A stretch of 32,500 nt of DNA from Deinococcus murrayi DSM 11303 (lineage in GTDB: Bacteria > Deinococcota > Deinococci > Deinococcales > Deinococcaceae). The stretch lies in NCBI RefSeq assembly GCF_000482805.1, contig NZ_AXWT01000018.1:43675-76174 (forward strand). Direction: 5' to 3'. A model generated the notes under the pieces. That model worked only from the letters and a program-made list of their open reading frames with translations. It was not told the origin of the DNA and did not search any database. Positions 20,720 through 30,233 of this stretch are shown here, piece after piece. Positions within the stretch are counted from its first letter, which is position 1; each line of letters opens with the position of its first letter. The position numbers were made by a program, and so were the translations under genes.

Positions 20720-21655
20720 TTAGCTGCTGGAAGATGGCCCCTCCCCCAGCACGGCTTGTCCGCTCTCACGCAGCACGCGGGCGCTGGCGGCCAGCCCCTC
20801 GCGTTCCTCTGGGGTCAGAACTGGAGTCAGGGTGGCTTCGACGCCCCGCGCCCCCACGATGCGCGGGAGGCTGAGGCTCACGCCGTATTCCGGGGTGGGG
20901 GCGCTGACGGTCAGGACGGCGCGGCGGTCATCCAAGATGGCCTCGGTGATGCGGGCGAGCGCCGCGCCAATACCGTAGTAGGTGGCCCGCTTCCCGCCGA
21001 TGATGGCGGCGGCGGCGTCGCGGGTGCCGCGGTCTATCTCGGCCCGCACTTCTGGCGTCCAGGGCAGCTCCCGCGAACGCATGAAGTCCGCGACGGGGAG
21101 GCCCGCGACGGTCGCCGTGCTCCAGGCCAGCACCTCGCTGTCGCCGTGTTCGCCGAGCACGTAGCCGTGCACGTGGGTGGCGTCCACCCCCGCCCGCTGC
21201 GCGATGAGGTGGCGAAAGCGGGCCGAGTCCAGCACGGTGCCCGACCCCAACACGGGCTGCTGGGGCGCGAGTTGCCCGGCAAGGTCAGTCAGGATATCGA
21301 CCGGGTTGGTGGCAATCAGCAGCACGGCGTCTGGGGCATGCTGGGCGACCTGCGGAATCACCTCGCGGAAGATGGCCGCGTTCCTTCCCAGGAGGTCGAG
21401 GCGGCTCTCTCCGGGCCGCTGGTTGGCCCCCGCCGCAATGACCACGACCCGGCACCCCGCCAGGGCCGCACTTCCCCCGCTGCTCACGCGGGTGCCGTGG
21501 CTGATGGGGGCGGCGTGGGCGATGTCCTGCGCCTCGGCTTGGGCGCGGGCTTCGTCCTTGTCCACGAGCACGAGGTCGCTACACGAGCCGCGCAGGGTGA
21601 GGGCATAGGCAGCCGTGGCCCCCACCAGCCCCGCGCCGACCACCCCGACTTTCAT
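20720..21655 (-). CDS. ldh: L-lactate dehydrogenase
   Basis: A 311-residue NAD-dependent enzyme interconverting pyruvate and L-lactate. It shows the nucleotide-binding fold ([17 protein letters not shown]), the specificity loop [13 protein letters not shown] with Gln as expected for lactate rather than malate dehydrogenase, ATNPVDILT, the active-site His in [13 protein letters not shown], and [13 protein letters not shown] near the C-terminus. The sequence fits my memory of the D. radiodurans enzyme closely. The ATG overlaps the stop of the upstream universal stress protein gene (ATGA), so the two form an operon with usp first. Serine-rich ending PSSSS. Confidence 0.94.
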   Translation of the reverse strand: MKVGVVGAGLVGATAAYALTLRGSCSDLVLVDKDEARAQAEAQDIAHAAPISHGTRVSSGGSAALAGCRVVVIAAGANQRPGESRLDLLGRNAAIFREVIPQVAQHAPDAVLLIATNPVDILTDLAGQLAPQQPVLGSGTVLDSARFRHLIAQRAGVDATHVHGYVLGEHGDSEVLAWSTATVAGLPVADFMRSRELPWTPEVRAEIDRGTRDAAAAIIGGKRATYYGIGAALARITEAILDDRRAVLTVSAPTPEYGVSLSLPRIVGARGVEATLTPVLTPEEREGLAASARVLRESGQAVLGEGPSSSS

Positions 21656-22131
21656 TTCGCTTCCCCGTTCAGGCGCACGGTGAGGACCGGCACCGGGCTG
21701 CGCGCGACCAGCTTTTCGGCGCTGCTGCCCAGGAAGAAATGCTCCAGCACCCCCTTGGAGTGGGTGCCCACCACAATCAGCTCGGCCCCCCAGCGTGCGG
21801 CGGCGTCGAGGATGCCGGTTACCGGGTCACCGACGAGCAGTTCGGTTTCCTCGTCTGGGGAGGCGAGGCGCTCCAAGCGGTTGCGGCTCTCGTGCTCCAG
21901 GGTGTGCAGCAAGCTGGGGTCGAGTGCCACTGGGGTCACTCCACCCATCAGGTCGGGCGCGGCGGTCACGCGGGCGTCGGTGACGTGCACCAGCCGCCGC
22001 AGCGCTCCCGCAAACCGTTGCCGGGCCACCGCAAGGGCGTGGTCTGCCGCAGCCGAGAAATCTGTGCCGATAAGCACTCGTGAAAAGGGCTGGCCTCCCG
22101 CTTCACCTTGCAACATCACAGGCTCGGTCAT
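21652..22131 (-). CDS. Universal stress protein (UspA family)
   Basis: A 159-residue alpha/beta protein of the Usp family. The start of the fold, [17 protein letters not shown], and the C-terminal nucleotide loop [20 protein letters not shown] are readable. In ATP-binding members the loop is G-2x-G-9x-G-S/T; here the second Gly is replaced by Ser, so ATP binding may be altered. It is coupled to ldh by ATGA, which suggests a link to redox or energy stress. A TAGCGT -10 box lies 6 nt before the ATG, supporting a leaderless start here. It is divergent from the beta-CASP RNase gene. Confidence 0.88.
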   Translation of the reverse strand: MTEPVMLQGEAGGQPFSRVLIGTDFSAAADHALAVARQRFAGALRRLVHVTDARVTAAPDLMGGVTPVALDPSLLHTLEHESRNRLERLASPDEETELLVGDPVTGILDAAARWGAELIVVGTHSKGVLEHFFLGSSAEKLVARSPVPVLTVRLNGEAK

Positions 22132-22137
22132 GCTTCG

Positions 22138-22143
22138 ACGCTA
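22138..22143 (-). promoter_or_regulatory. -10 box of the usp-ldh operon
   Basis: TAGCGT ends 6 nt before the usp ATG at 22131, matching the leaderless pattern of the window. Confidence 0.5.
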
Positions 22144-22220
22144 CACCTGGCCTTGCCGTCTCGCCCACTTTCTGAAGGTGGGGTGAAGGTGATGTGCTCG
22201 CCGGGGGCGCAGACTGCCCT

Positions 22221-23672
22221 ATGCACCTGCGAAGCTTGGGCGCGGCCCTCACCGTCACTGGAAGCGCCCACCTGCTGGACGTACGTGGCGGCCCGCTGCT
22301 CGTCGACTGCGGGATGTTTCAGGGCAGCGAGGCCCTCGAAGCACGCAATCACGAGCCTTTCCCCTTTGACCCCGCTGACCTCCGCGCCGTGCTGCTCACG
22401 CACGCGCACCTCGACCACATCGGACGCTTGCCGCTGCTCGTGCGCCGGGGCTTTCGGGGGCCAGTGTACTGCACGCCCCCCACAGCGGCCCTGGCCGAGA
22501 CGGTGCTGCTGGACTCGGCCCGCTTGCAGGTCGAGGGCTTTCGCCGGGAGCTGCGCCGTGCCCGCCGCACTGGGCGCGAGGACGAGGTGCCCGCGCCCCT
22601 TTATGACGAGGAGGACGTGCACCGGACCCTCGCCCTGCTGCGGCCCGCGTTCCAGTTTGGGGAAACGCTCAAGGTGGGGGGGCTGCGGGTCACGCCGGGC
22701 CGAGCGGGGCACATCCTGGGCAGCGCCTACCTGCTGCTTGAAGACGGGGAGGCGCGGGTGATTCTTTCGGGCGACCTCGGCAACCGCGAGAGCGGCTTGC
22801 AACTCGACTTCGCCCCGCCGCCCGAAGCGGACGCGGTCGTCCTGGAATCGACCTACGCGGACCACCGCCACCGCTCGCTGCCAGAGACTCTGGCCGAGCT
22901 GCGCGACACCCTGCGCCAGAGCATCCGCGCCGGGGGCAAAATCCTGATTCCGTCCTTTGCCATCGAGCGCACTCAGTTTCTGCTGGCCGAGCTGAAAAAG
23001 CTGATGGATACGGGCGAGGTGCCGCGCATTCCCGTCTTTCTAGACTCGCCGATGGCGTCGCGGGCCACCCACGCCTATTTCGAGTTTGGAGACGAGTTGG
23101 TCTCGCCCGTGCGCGAGGCCCTGCGCCGGGGCGAGGACCCCTTTCGGCCCTCCACCCTGCACACGGTCGTGTCTGCCGAAGAGTCCCGGCGACTCAACCG
23201 CTACGACGGCCCCGCCATCATCCTGGCGGGCAACGGCATGATGACCGGGGGGCGCATTCAGCACCACCTCAAGCACCACCTCTGGGAGCCGTCGACCAGC
23301 CTGATTATCGTGAGCTACCAGTCGCCGGACAGCCTGGGCGGACAGCTCATTGCTGGGGCCAAGACCGTGCGTGTCCTGGGCGAGGAGATTGCCGTTCGCG
23401 CCCAGATTCACACCATCGGGGGCTTCTCGGCCCACGCCGACCGGGATGACCTCCTCGCCTTTTTGGAGTCGGCGGGGCAGCCCCGCGTGTGGCTGGTTCA
23501 CGGCGAGCTGGAGGTCATGGAAGCCTTTCTTCCCGTGCTGGAGGCGCGCGGCCTGAGTGCCAACCTGGTGCCCGACCGCGAGCGGGTCGACCTGCTGACC
23601 ACCACCTTTCCGGGGGGGCGGCCGCCGGGGATGACGGGAGCAAGGGGACGGGAGCAGCGGCCCGAAGAGTGA
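22221..23672 (+). CDS. Metallo-beta-lactamase/beta-CASP ribonuclease
   Basis: A 483-residue RNA-processing nuclease of the beta-CASP group (KEGG/COG1236 type). The zinc motif HAHLDH is at residues 61-66, preceded by LVDCGMFQG and LRAVLLT. The beta-CASP part has [20 protein letters not shown] and FLDSPMA, then [18 protein letters not shown], and the RMMBL end has [17 protein letters not shown] and [14 protein letters not shown]. The start chosen is ATG 22221, since relatives begin near M-x-L-x-x-LGAA-x-TVTGS. A GTG at 22194 is in frame, adds nine residues and has GAAGGTG upstream, so it remains possible. A CAGACT box 5 nt before 22221 supports a leaderless start there. Confidence 0.92.
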   Translation: MHLRSLGAALTVTGSAHLLDVRGGPLLVDCGMFQGSEALEARNHEPFPFDPADLRAVLLTHAHLDHIGRLPLLVRRGFRGPVYCTPPTAALAETVLLDSARLQVEGFRRELRRARRTGREDEVPAPLYDEEDVHRTLALLRPAFQFGETLKVGGLRVTPGRAGHILGSAYLLLEDGEARVILSGDLGNRESGLQLDFAPPPEADAVVLESTYADHRHRSLPETLAELRDTLRQSIRAGGKILIPSFAIERTQFLLAELKKLMDTGEVPRIPVFLDSPMASRATHAYFEFGDELVSPVREALRRGEDPFRPSTLHTVVSAEESRRLNRYDGPAIILAGNGMMTGGRIQHHLKHHLWEPSTSLIIVSYQSPDSLGGQLIAGAKTVRVLGEEIAVRAQIHTIGGFSAHADRDDLLAFLESAGQPRVWLVHGELEVMEAFLPVLEARGLSANLVPDRERVDLLTTTFPGGRPPGMTGARGREQRPEE

Positions 23673-23673
23673 C

Positions 23674-24276
23674 TTACCCCCCTGGGGGGCGCACCAGCCG
23701 TAGGCAGGCCGCGTACACTTCGGCGGTCGCGCGGGCGTCTTCGAGGGCGTCGTGGGCCTGGTACTCGACGCCGAAGTAAGCCGCGAGGTCCTCCAGCGCC
23801 GTCCCCACCCGGCGCGGCAGCAGCCCGGCGTGAATCAGGAACTGCGCCGTCACCTTGGTGTCCACCTGCCCGCGCCGAAAGACTTGGCCCAGGTCGGGCA
23901 GCAGCGGGCGCAAGAAGCCCAGGTCAAAGGCGAAGTTGTGCCCGCCCAGCAGCACTCGCCCTTCCCCGGCGGCGTAAGCGCGGATGGCCTCGGCAACGGC
24001 CTCTGGGGGCTGGGCCTGGGCGTGATGGGCGGTGAGGTCGATGCCGTTGACCACCATCGCTTCTGCCTCCACGTCGTAGGCGTCGTGGCGCACCCGCAGG
24101 TGCAGGGGCCGGGTTACCTCGCCCGCCGGAGTCAGGGTGACCAGCCCGACCGTCAGCAGGGGGTGCCGTCCGGGGTCACGCCCACCCGTCTCGGTATCCA
24201 CGAAGATGATGGGCTGGGTCAGCCCCGCGAGGGGCGGCGGCGAGTTCGGGGCAGGAGGGGGAGGGGGCGCGGCCAT
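23674..24276 (-). CDS. DEDDh 3'-5' exonuclease, second copy
   Basis: A 200-residue DnaQ-like exonuclease with complete active site: D27 and E29 in FVDTETGG, D118 in [11 protein letters not shown]175 and D180 in [14 protein letters not shown]. It is distinct from the copy at 797-1339, with a Pro-rich N-terminus (residues 4-15) in place of an immediate start at the domain. The ATG at 24276 precedes the proline stretch; a GTG or other internal start is possible. CAGGCT lies 5 nt upstream. The gene converges with the beta-CASP RNase gene (one base apart) and is divergent from the DUF3105 gene. Substrate, DNA or RNA, cannot be told. Confidence 0.87.
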   Translation of the reverse strand: MAAPPPPPAPNSPPPLAGLTQPIIFVDTETGGRDPGRHPLLTVGLVTLTPAGEVTRPLHLRVRHDAYDVEAEAMVVNGIDLTAHHAQAQPPEAVAEAIRAYAAGEGRVLLGGHNFAFDLGFLRPLLPDLGQVFRRGQVDTKVTAQFLIHAGLLPRRVGTALEDLAAYFGVEYQAHDALEDARATAEVYAACLRLVRPPGG

Positions 24277-24314
24277 GCTCCAGCCTGCCACAGCGGGGAT
24301 GAGGTGGGAGCTGC

Positions 24315-24320
24315 TACCCT
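24315..24320 (+). promoter_or_regulatory. -10 box of the DUF3105 lipoprotein gene
   Basis: TACCCT ends 7 nt before the ATG at 24328; a G-rich stretch in between (GCGGGGG) is too close to the ATG to act as a ribosome binding site. Confidence 0.5.
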
Positions 24321-24327
24321 GCGGGGG

Positions 24328-24822
24328 ATGAAAAGCCTCTTCCCCCTCGCCCTGCCCCTCCTGCTCGTGGCCTGCTCTGGCGGCTCTCTGGAGGGCGTCC
24401 AGACCTTCGACTACCGGGGCGGCGACCACCGCAGCGGCTCGCTCGTTTACGCCGAGACACCCCCGGTGGGGGGTCCCCACAACGCCCTGTGGCAAAACTG
24501 CGGCGTCTATGACCAGCCCCTTTACAACGAGTACGCCGTTCATAGCCTCGAACACGGCGCGGTGTGGGTGACCTACCGCCCGGACCTCCCCGCGTCGGAG
24601 GTGACGGCCCTCAAGGAGCTGGTAGATGGGCGGTCCTACACCCTGCTCAGCCCCTACGAGGGCCTCTCCAGCCCCGTCGTCATGAGTGCGTGGAATGCCC
24701 AGCTTGCGGTGGACAGCGCCCGTGACGAACGGTTGAAGCTCTTCCTCGACAAATACGAGCAGGGCGCCACGGCCCCCGAACGCGGCGCGGCCTGCTCCGG
24801 GGGGTACGGGGGCACGCGCTGA
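24328..24822 (+). CDS. DUF3105 lipoprotein
   Basis: A 164-residue exported protein. The signal peptide ends in a lipobox LVAC (Cys 16 or so), followed by a Gly/Ser linker. The DUF3105 signature is unmistakable: [21 protein letters not shown] followed by [18 protein letters not shown], with conserved His, Cys and Glu residues that look suited to metal binding. The function of the family is unknown. Two more Cys occur, one in QNCG and one near the end (AACSGG). The gene is divergent from the exonuclease and converges on the sulfurtransferase gene. Confidence 0.88.
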   Translation: MKSLFPLALPLLLVACSGGSLEGVQTFDYRGGDHRSGSLVYAETPPVGGPHNALWQNCGVYDQPLYNEYAVHSLEHGAVWVTYRPDLPASEVTALKELVDGRSYTLLSPYEGLSSPVVMSAWNAQLAVDSARDERLKLFLDKYEQGATAPERGAACSGGYGGTR

Positions 24823-24832
24823 GCGGGCGGGG

Positions 24833-25690
24833 TTAGCCCTCCTCCCCGGTCGCCACGGGCCGCTCCTCATCGCTGACCCAGTCGCTCCACGACCCCGCGT
24901 AGAGGCGGTTGTGCGGTCCCAGCGGCACGCCCGTCAGCTCCCGCGCGAGCAGGTTGGGCGTGGCGCTGACCCCGCTGCCGCAGTAGGTGACCGTCGGGGC
25001 GTTGCCCACGCCCAAGCGCTCCGCTTGCGCCGCCGCGTCCCGCCAGTGCCCGCGCTCGTCCAGCGCCCCGGCCCACTCGCGGTTCAGGGCACCGGGGATG
25101 TGCCCCGCCCGGCGGTCTAACGGCTCGACCTCGCCCCGGTAGCGGGCGGGGGCACGGGCATCGATGAGGAGGGTGCCCGCGTCCCGGTTCGCCACGTCCT
25201 GCGCGGTGGCGACCATCTCCCAGCGCACGTCCGGGGTGAAGGTGGTGGGCGGGTGCCCCGGCTCGGCGGTGCTCACCGCTCCCCCTGCCGCGAGGTAGGC
25301 GGGCCAGCCCCCGTCCAGCACGTAGACCTCGCGGTGCCCCAGCCAGCGCAGCAGCCACCAGGCGCGGGTGGCGTAAAAGCCCTGCCCGCCGCTGGGGTCG
25401 TCGTAGGCCACGACCACGCTTTCCTGGCCGATGCCTACACGCCCCAGCCACGTCGCGAGCACCTCCGGCTCCGGCAGCGGGTGCCGCCCCCCCGCCCCGT
25501 CTGGGCGCACCGGGCCGCTGAGGTTCTGCTCTAGGTCGGCATACACCGCGCCGGGCACGTGCCCCTCGCGGTAGGCAGCGCGTCCGGCCATGGGCGCAGT
25601 CAGGGTAAAGCGGCAGTCGAGGACGCGCAGGCGGGGGTCTTCCAGATGCTCGGCCAGCCATGAGGCCGTCGTCAGCGGAGAAGGGGTCAT
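24833..25690 (-). CDS. sseA: Two-domain sulfurtransferase (rhodanese / 3-mercaptopyruvate type)
   Basis: A 285-residue protein with two rhodanese domains that transfers sulfane sulfur from thiosulfate or 3-mercaptopyruvate to a thiol or cyanide acceptor. The N-terminal inactive domain has [26 protein letters not shown] and VVAYDD. The C-terminal domain has [25 protein letters not shown] and the catalytic loop YCGSGVSA with Cys at about 237. CGSGV(T/S)A is typical of mercaptopyruvate sulfurtransferases, whereas classical rhodaneses often have CRKGVTA, which favours the former. A TAGCCT box 6 nt before the ATG suggests leaderless expression, with a second, stronger promoter and a terminator hairpin further upstream. 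Confidence 0.88.
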   Translation of the reverse strand: MTPSPLTTASWLAEHLEDPRLRVLDCRFTLTAPMAGRAAYREGHVPGAVYADLEQNLSGPVRPDGAGGRHPLPEPEVLATWLGRVGIGQESVVVAYDDPSGGQGFYATRAWWLLRWLGHREVYVLDGGWPAYLAAGGAVSTAEPGHPPTTFTPDVRWEMVATAQDVANRDAGTLLIDARAPARYRGEVEPLDRRAGHIPGALNREWAGALDERGHWRDAAAQAERLGVGNAPTVTYCGSGVSATPNLLARELTGVPLGPHNRLYAGSWSDWVSDEERPVATGEEG

Positions 25691-25696
25691 GGCCGC

Positions 25697-25702
25697 AGGC
25701 TA
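25697..25702 (-). promoter_or_regulatory. -10 box of the sulfurtransferase gene
   Basis: TAGCCT ends 6 nt before the ATG at 25690. It lies 20 nt downstream of a terminator-like U-run, so it could drive the gene independently of the promoter at 25755-25783. Confidence 0.5.
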
Positions 25703-25721
25703 CACTCCCGCACGCGGCAAC

Positions 25722-25745
25722 AAAAAAGCCGCCACTTCGGGCGGT
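25722..25745 (-). terminator. Terminator hairpin directly after a promoter
   Basis: On the minus strand, CCGCC (25744-25740) pairs with GGCGG (25733-25729) around CGAAGT, followed by C and six T (25727-25722). The stem begins only about 10 nt after the -10 box of the promoter at 25755-25783. Confidence 0.65.
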
Positions 25746-25754
25746 GATAAAAAC

Positions 25755-25783
25755 AACATAGCGCGGTATGCGGTATGCGTCAA
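25755..25783 (-). promoter_or_regulatory. Consensus-like promoter upstream of the sulfurtransferase gene
   Basis: TTGACG (25783-25778) and TATGTT (25760-25755) are exactly 17 nt apart. The spacer contains a tandem direct repeat of GCATACC. Transcription would start near 25748, immediately before the hairpin at 25722-25745. This is one of the two best sigma70-type promoters in the window. Bases 25787-25840 hold nothing else recognised. Confidence 0.6.
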
Positions 25784-25840
25784 GGCCCGCACACCTGCCC
25801 CTGGGCGGGCACTCTCTTTCCAAAAAAGCGAATCCGCAGA

Positions 25841-25869
25841 AGACCCCTCTCCGCAGGGAAGAGGGGTCT
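25841..25869 (-). terminator. Terminator of rny
   Basis: AGACCCCTCT (25841-25850) and AGAGGGGTCT (25860-25869) form a perfect 10-bp stem with a 9-nt loop, 37 nt after the rny stop. On the minus strand a T-run of six follows some distance downstream (25822-25827), so termination may be less direct than in the classical case. Confidence 0.6.
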
Positions 25870-25906
25870 CGCGCGGGGGGGGATGAGGGGGCGTGGCCCA
25901 GCGGCC

Positions 25907-27595
25907 CTAGCGTGCCACGCCCGTCGCCCGGCTTTCGCGAATCACGGTGACCTGCACCTGGCCGGGGTATTCCATGTCCTGCTCGACCCGTCCGGCGATC
26001 TCGCGGGCGAGGAGGGTGGCCCCCGCGTCGGTGACCTGCTCTGGCTGCACGATAACGCGCACCTCGCGGCCCGCCTGAATCGCGTAAGCCTGCTGCACGC
26101 CGGGAAAAGCGACGGCAATCTGCTCGAGCTGTTCGAGCCGCCGCACGTAGGCTTCGAGTTCCTCGCGGCGAGCACCGGGGCGGGCCGCGCTGATGGCGTC
26201 GGCGGCGGCCACGAGCACCGAGTACAGCGTCTCACCATTTTCGGGGTCGTGGTGGTGGGCAATCGCGTCGATGACTTCGGCGGGTTCCCCAAACCGCTTG
26301 GCGAGGTTGATGCCAATCTCGACGTGCGTGCCCTCAATCTCGCGGTCGATGCTCTTGCCCACGTCGTGCATCAGCCCGGCGCGGCGGGCCAGCGCGGCGT
26401 CCAGCCCCAGCTCGTCTGCCATGATGCCCGTGAGGTGCGCGACCTGCACCGAGTGCTTGAGGACGTTCTGGCCGTAGCTGGTGCGGAAGTACATCCGCCC
26501 CAGCAGTTGCACCAGCCCCGGTTTGAGGCCCACCACGCCCGCTTCGATGGCGGCTTCCTCGCCCTGAGCGTGCATAAAGGTCTTCATCTCATCTTGCGCC
26601 CGCGTGACCATCTCCTCGATGCGCGACGGGTGAATGCGCCCGTCCGCGACGAGGGCTTCGAGGACGTGCCGGGCGACCTCGCGGCGCACCGGGTTAAAGG
26701 AGCTGAGAATCACCGCTTCGGGCGTGTCGTCGATGATGAGGTCCACCCCGGTGAGCGCCTCGAACGCCCGGATGTTGCGGCCCTCGCGCCCGATGAGGCG
26801 GCCTTTCATCGCGTCGTTGGGAATGGGCACCACCGACACACTGAGCTGGGCACTCGTCTCGGAGGCGGAGCGCTGAATCGCCTGGGCGATGATGCTGCGG
26901 GCGGTGCGCTTGGCCTCGGCGCTGGCACGGGCTTCCATCGCCTTGACCCGGATGGCTTTTTCTTCTTCCAGCTCGGCGTCGAGCTGCGAGAGAATCTGCT
27001 CGCGGGCGGCTTCGGGCGAGAGGCCCGCAACCTCGTAAAGCTTCAGCTCTACCTGCCGGGCGCGGTCATGGAGGGCCTGTTCCTGCTCGCCGAGCGCCCG
27101 CATCTGGGCTTCAAGCCGCTCTTCCAGCGCGTCGAGGCGCTCGCCCCGCGCGTCGAGCTGCTCGGCACGGCGGTTGAGGCGCTCGATTTCGCGTTTGAGT
27201 TCGTCGCGCTCGCGGCGGGTTTCCTGGCGGTCGTGGCTCAGCGTCTCGCGCTCGCGGGCCGCCTCCTGAAGGGCGCGGGTGCGCTCGGCCTCAACCTGAG
27301 CGCGGAGGGCCTGAAGTTCTTCCCGTCCGGCTTCCAGGCTGGCCGCTGCCTGACGCTCACGCTCCTCGGCGTCCTGAAGGCGGCGGGCGGCCTCCAGCCG
27401 GGTCTGCTCGGCCTGGGCACGCAACTGACGGGCCTCGGCCTCGGCCCCGGTCAGAATCCGCTCGGCCTCGGCGCGGGCCTCGCGCTCTAGCCTATCGTCG
27501 TGCGCCCGCTGTTCCTGACGCCCCCGCGTGTGACCGGTAAAAAACCCCCCGATCACTCCCCCCAGGAGCGCCAGAATGACAACTGCAATGGTCAT
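25907..27595 (-). CDS. rny: Ribonuclease Y
   Basis: A 562-residue membrane-anchored endoribonuclease that starts decay of many mRNAs. Domains in order: one N-terminal transmembrane helix ([16 protein letters not shown]), a coiled coil over roughly residues 30-200 rich in Arg, Glu and Ala, a KH domain with [20 protein letters not shown] and the [12 protein letters not shown] segment, and an HD domain with the catalytic pair H410-D411 in [10 protein letters not shown] and a second [10 protein letters not shown]. The length is slightly above the 520-residue B. subtilis enzyme because of the longer coil. AAGGAG lies 5 nt before the ATG, so this gene is leadered. With the beta-CASP RNase it forms the RNA-decay content of the window. 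Confidence 0.96.
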   Translation of the reverse strand: MTIAVVILALLGGVIGGFFTGHTRGRQEQRAHDDRLEREARAEAERILTGAEAEARQLRAQAEQTRLEAARRLQDAEERERQAAASLEAGREELQALRAQVEAERTRALQEAARERETLSHDRQETRRERDELKREIERLNRRAEQLDARGERLDALEERLEAQMRALGEQEQALHDRARQVELKLYEVAGLSPEAAREQILSQLDAELEEEKAIRVKAMEARASAEAKRTARSIIAQAIQRSASETSAQLSVSVVPIPNDAMKGRLIGREGRNIRAFEALTGVDLIIDDTPEAVILSSFNPVRREVARHVLEALVADGRIHPSRIEEMVTRAQDEMKTFMHAQGEEAAIEAGVVGLKPGLVQLLGRMYFRTSYGQNVLKHSVQVAHLTGIMADELGLDAALARRAGLMHDVGKSIDREIEGTHVEIGINLAKRFGEPAEVIDAIAHHHDPENGETLYSVLVAAADAISAARPGARREELEAYVRRLEQLEQIAVAFPGVQQAYAIQAGREVRVIVQPEQVTDAGATLLAREIAGRVEQDMEYPGQVQVTVIRESRATGVAR

Positions 27596-27752
27596 GGTGG
27601 CTCCTTTGCCGTGCTGATGTTGGTCAGAAGCGCTCGGCCATGGGCGGCCAGAACGCTCCGGAAGAGTGCAGCGTGAGGGGCCGCTCCCGCGCCCCCACCC
27701 CGGCAGTCTACCGCCCGGTCTTCTGTCCGGCTCTGGCCCCCAGGGGGACCGG

Positions 27753-29309
27753 TCAGTTCACCGCTCGGTCTTGCCCCGCCCACAGCTCCTGGCGCAGCAG
27801 GAACTTCTGAAACTTGCCGCTGGCCGTTTTGGGGAGGTCGTCGCGGAAGCGGTAGTGCTTGGGCACCTTGTACCCGGCGAGGTGCTCGCGGACGTGCGCG
27901 GTGAGTGCCTCCGGGGTGACGCTGGCCCCCGCGTGCAGGGCGATAAAGGCGCAGGGCACCTCGCCCCACTTGGGGTCAGGGTGGGCCACCACGACCGCCT
28001 CGCGCACGGCGGGATGCGCGTACAGCACTCCCTCGACCTCTACCGAGCTGATGTTCTCGCCGCCGGAGATGATGACATCCTTGTTGCGGTCCCGAATCTC
28101 GATGCGCCCATCGGGGTGCCGCACCGCCACGTCTCCGGTGTGAAACCAGCCGCCCTCCAGCGCTTTGGCGGTCGCCTCCGGGTTGTCGAGGTACCCGGCC
28201 ATCACCAGGTTGCCGCGCACCAGAATCTCGCCCAGCGTCTCGCCGTCGGCGGGCACCGGGGTCAGCTCCGGCGTCATCACCTCGACCTCCCCGGCCAAGG
28301 GCATCTCAAAGCCCTGCTTGGCCGTCAGAGCGGCTCGGTCGGGCACGGGCAGCGCCCGCTGCGCCGCCGAGAGTTCGGCCACCGTGATGAGCGGGCTGGT
28401 TTCGGTCAGGCCGTAGACCTGCAAGACCTCAAATCCCAGGGCGCTCATGTCCGCGATGGTGCGGGCGTGGGGCGGGCTGCCCGCCGTCGCCACCCGCACC
28501 GGGTGGGGGGTAGGCCGGGCGGTCGCAGGGTCAGTGATTAAGCTCAGCACCGTGGGGGCCGCCGCGAGGTGCGTCACCCCGTAGGTGTGCACCGCGTCGT
28601 GAATGGCGTCCCCGCGCACCGCCGGCAGGGTCACGTGGGTGGCCCCCACCCCAAAGGGTGCCCACACTCCGCCCCAGCCGTTGGCATGAAAGTCGGGCAG
28701 GGTGTGCAGGTACACGCTGTCCGAGTCAAAGTGCAGCGCGTACAGCACCCCCATCGCGTTCAGCATGGAGTTGCGGTGGGTCAGCATGACGCCCTTGGGG
28801 CTGCTCGTCGTGCCGGAGGTGTAGTTGATGGTGATGGTGTCGTCCTCGTCCTCCAGCACGTAGGGCAGCGGCGAGGGGTCCTGCGCGGCCAGCCGCTCGC
28901 CAAAGTCGCCCCCCCGCCCCAGCGTCCACAGCGGAATGCCCAACTCGCGGCAGGTGGCCTCCACCTTGGGGGCCAGCGTCACGTCGGCCAGCACGAGTGA
29001 TACCCCGGCGTGCCGCAGTTGAAAGGCGTATTCCTCCGGCACCAGCCGGGTATTGAGCGGCACGAGCACCCGGCCCGCCCACGGCACGCCCGCATAGGTC
29101 AGCAGGCCCTCGTGCGTGTTGGGCGAGAGCACAGCCACCCGCGCCCGCGGTGGCACGGCCTGCGCCACCGCCCGCGCCAGGCGGAAGATGCGCCCGCCCC
29201 ACTCGTGGTAGGTAAAGGTGGGGCCGTCCGGCTCGGTCACCGCGACCTCCTGCGGGTACGTCTTCAGGCCGCGCCGAACGAGGTCCAGGGGGGTCAGGGG
29301 CGTCTTCAT
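27753..29309 (-). CDS. Acyl-CoA synthetase (AMP-forming, fatty acid type)
   Basis: A 518-residue ANL-superfamily enzyme that activates a carboxylic acid, probably a medium- or long-chain fatty acid, to its CoA thioester via an acyl-AMP. The P-loop-like motif TSGTTSSPKG is at residues 164-173. Further motifs are YLHTLPDFHANGWGG, VYGLTETSP, GGWFHTGDVA, EIRDRNKDVIISGGENIS, and the catalytic Lys in KTASGKFQKF (about 499). ATG at 29309 is chosen because GGAGGTG precedes it and the family begins with the LDLVRRGLKTYPQEVAV stretch; the upstream in-frame ATG at 29387 adds 26 unlike residues. The chain-length preference cannot be read from sequence. The 157 nt between it and rny hold a GC-rich hairpin and no gene. 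Confidence 0.9.
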   Translation of the reverse strand: MKTPLTPLDLVRRGLKTYPQEVAVTEPDGPTFTYHEWGGRIFRLARAVAQAVPPRARVAVLSPNTHEGLLTYAGVPWAGRVLVPLNTRLVPEEYAFQLRHAGVSLVLADVTLAPKVEATCRELGIPLWTLGRGGDFGERLAAQDPSPLPYVLEDEDDTITINYTSGTTSSPKGVMLTHRNSMLNAMGVLYALHFDSDSVYLHTLPDFHANGWGGVWAPFGVGATHVTLPAVRGDAIHDAVHTYGVTHLAAAPTVLSLITDPATARPTPHPVRVATAGSPPHARTIADMSALGFEVLQVYGLTETSPLITVAELSAAQRALPVPDRAALTAKQGFEMPLAGEVEVMTPELTPVPADGETLGEILVRGNLVMAGYLDNPEATAKALEGGWFHTGDVAVRHPDGRIEIRDRNKDVIISGGENISSVEVEGVLYAHPAVREAVVVAHPDPKWGEVPCAFIALHAGASVTPEALTAHVREHLAGYKVPKHYRFRDDLPKTASGKFQKFLLRQELWAGQDRAVN

Positions 29310-29352
29310 AGGGCACCTCCGGGGGAAACACACTGGGGTTGTGGGTGCCCTC

Positions 29353-29358
29353 ACTGTA
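29353..29358 (-). promoter_or_regulatory. Candidate -10 box of the acyl-CoA synthetase gene
   Basis: TACAGT lies 43 nt before the ATG and gives a 5' leader of about 37 nt with the GGAGGTG ribosome binding site. No clear -35 is seen. Confidence 0.35.
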
Positions 29359-29419
29359 AGCCCGCCGGGCGGAGGCCGGGGCGTCACGCCCTGAGGAACG
29401 CTTTCGCTGCTCGGCCAGC

Positions 29420-29443
29420 AAAAAACCCCAGCCGAGGCTGGGG
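29420..29443 (-). terminator. Terminator of the rpsF-ssb-rpsR-rplI operon
   Basis: CCCCAGCC (29426-29433) and GGCTGGGG (29436-29443) form the stem, and on the minus strand TTTTTT (29425-29420) follows at once. On the plus strand it reads ...GGGGCTTTT and so could also work in that direction. It starts 20 nt after the rplI stop. Confidence 0.85.
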
Positions 29444-29463
29444 CTTTTGGAGTATCTCCGCGC

Positions 29464-29904
29464 TTACTTTTGCGCGTGCACCACGAGCTTCATCGGGATG
29501 CTGACTTCAGGATGGGCGCGGTAGACAATGTCGTACTCGCCGATTTCCTTGACGGTCTTAGGCATCTCGATGCGGCGACGGTCCACGTCGAAGCCGAGCT
29601 TGTCCAGGGCGTCGGCCACGTTGCTGTGGGTAACGGCCCCGTAAATCTTGCCTTCGCCCGCGCGGACGCTGAGTTCCACGGCCACCCCGGTGAGGCGGCT
29701 GGCGAGGTCCTCGGCCTGGGCCTTTTCCTTCTCCTGCTGCTTGCGGCGAGCGCGGAGCTGGGCTTCCAGGGTCTTCATGTTGGCGGCGCTGGCGGGGGTC
29801 GCCATGCCGCGCGGAATCAGGAAGTTGCGGGCATAGCCGGGCTTGACGTTCACGACGTCACCCGTCTTCCCCAGGCGGCCAGGTTCCAGAAGAATCACTT
29901 GCAT
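29464..29904 (-). CDS. rplI: 50S ribosomal protein L9
   Basis: A 146-residue ribosomal protein that binds 23S rRNA and spans to the next ribosome through its long central helix. The N-terminal domain MQVILLEPGRLGKTGDVVNV and GYARNFLIPRGMA is typical, the connecting helix is rich in Lys, Arg, Gln and Glu, and the C-terminal domain has GKIYGAVTHSNVADAL and IEMPKTVKEIGEYDI. It is the last gene of the operon and lies 12 nt after rpsR. GGAGCG provides the ribosome binding site. Confidence 0.98.
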   Translation of the reverse strand: MQVILLEPGRLGKTGDVVNVKPGYARNFLIPRGMATPASAANMKTLEAQLRARRKQQEKEKAQAEDLASRLTGVAVELSVRAGEGKIYGAVTHSNVADALDKLGFDVDRRRIEMPKTVKEIGEYDIVYRAHPEVSIPMKLVVHAQK

Positions 29905-29916
29905 GCCGGGCGCTCC

Positions 29917-30192
<276 letters not shown>

Positions 30193-30233
30193 AGGGGTTC
30201 CTCTAAAACTGCGGTCTGGGACGCTGTGCAGTG

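Noticed and set aside
25775..27490. 571-codon plus-strand frame opposite rny
   Set aside because: Mirror of the RNase Y coding strand; the real gene has clear KH and HD domains and a ribosome binding site.
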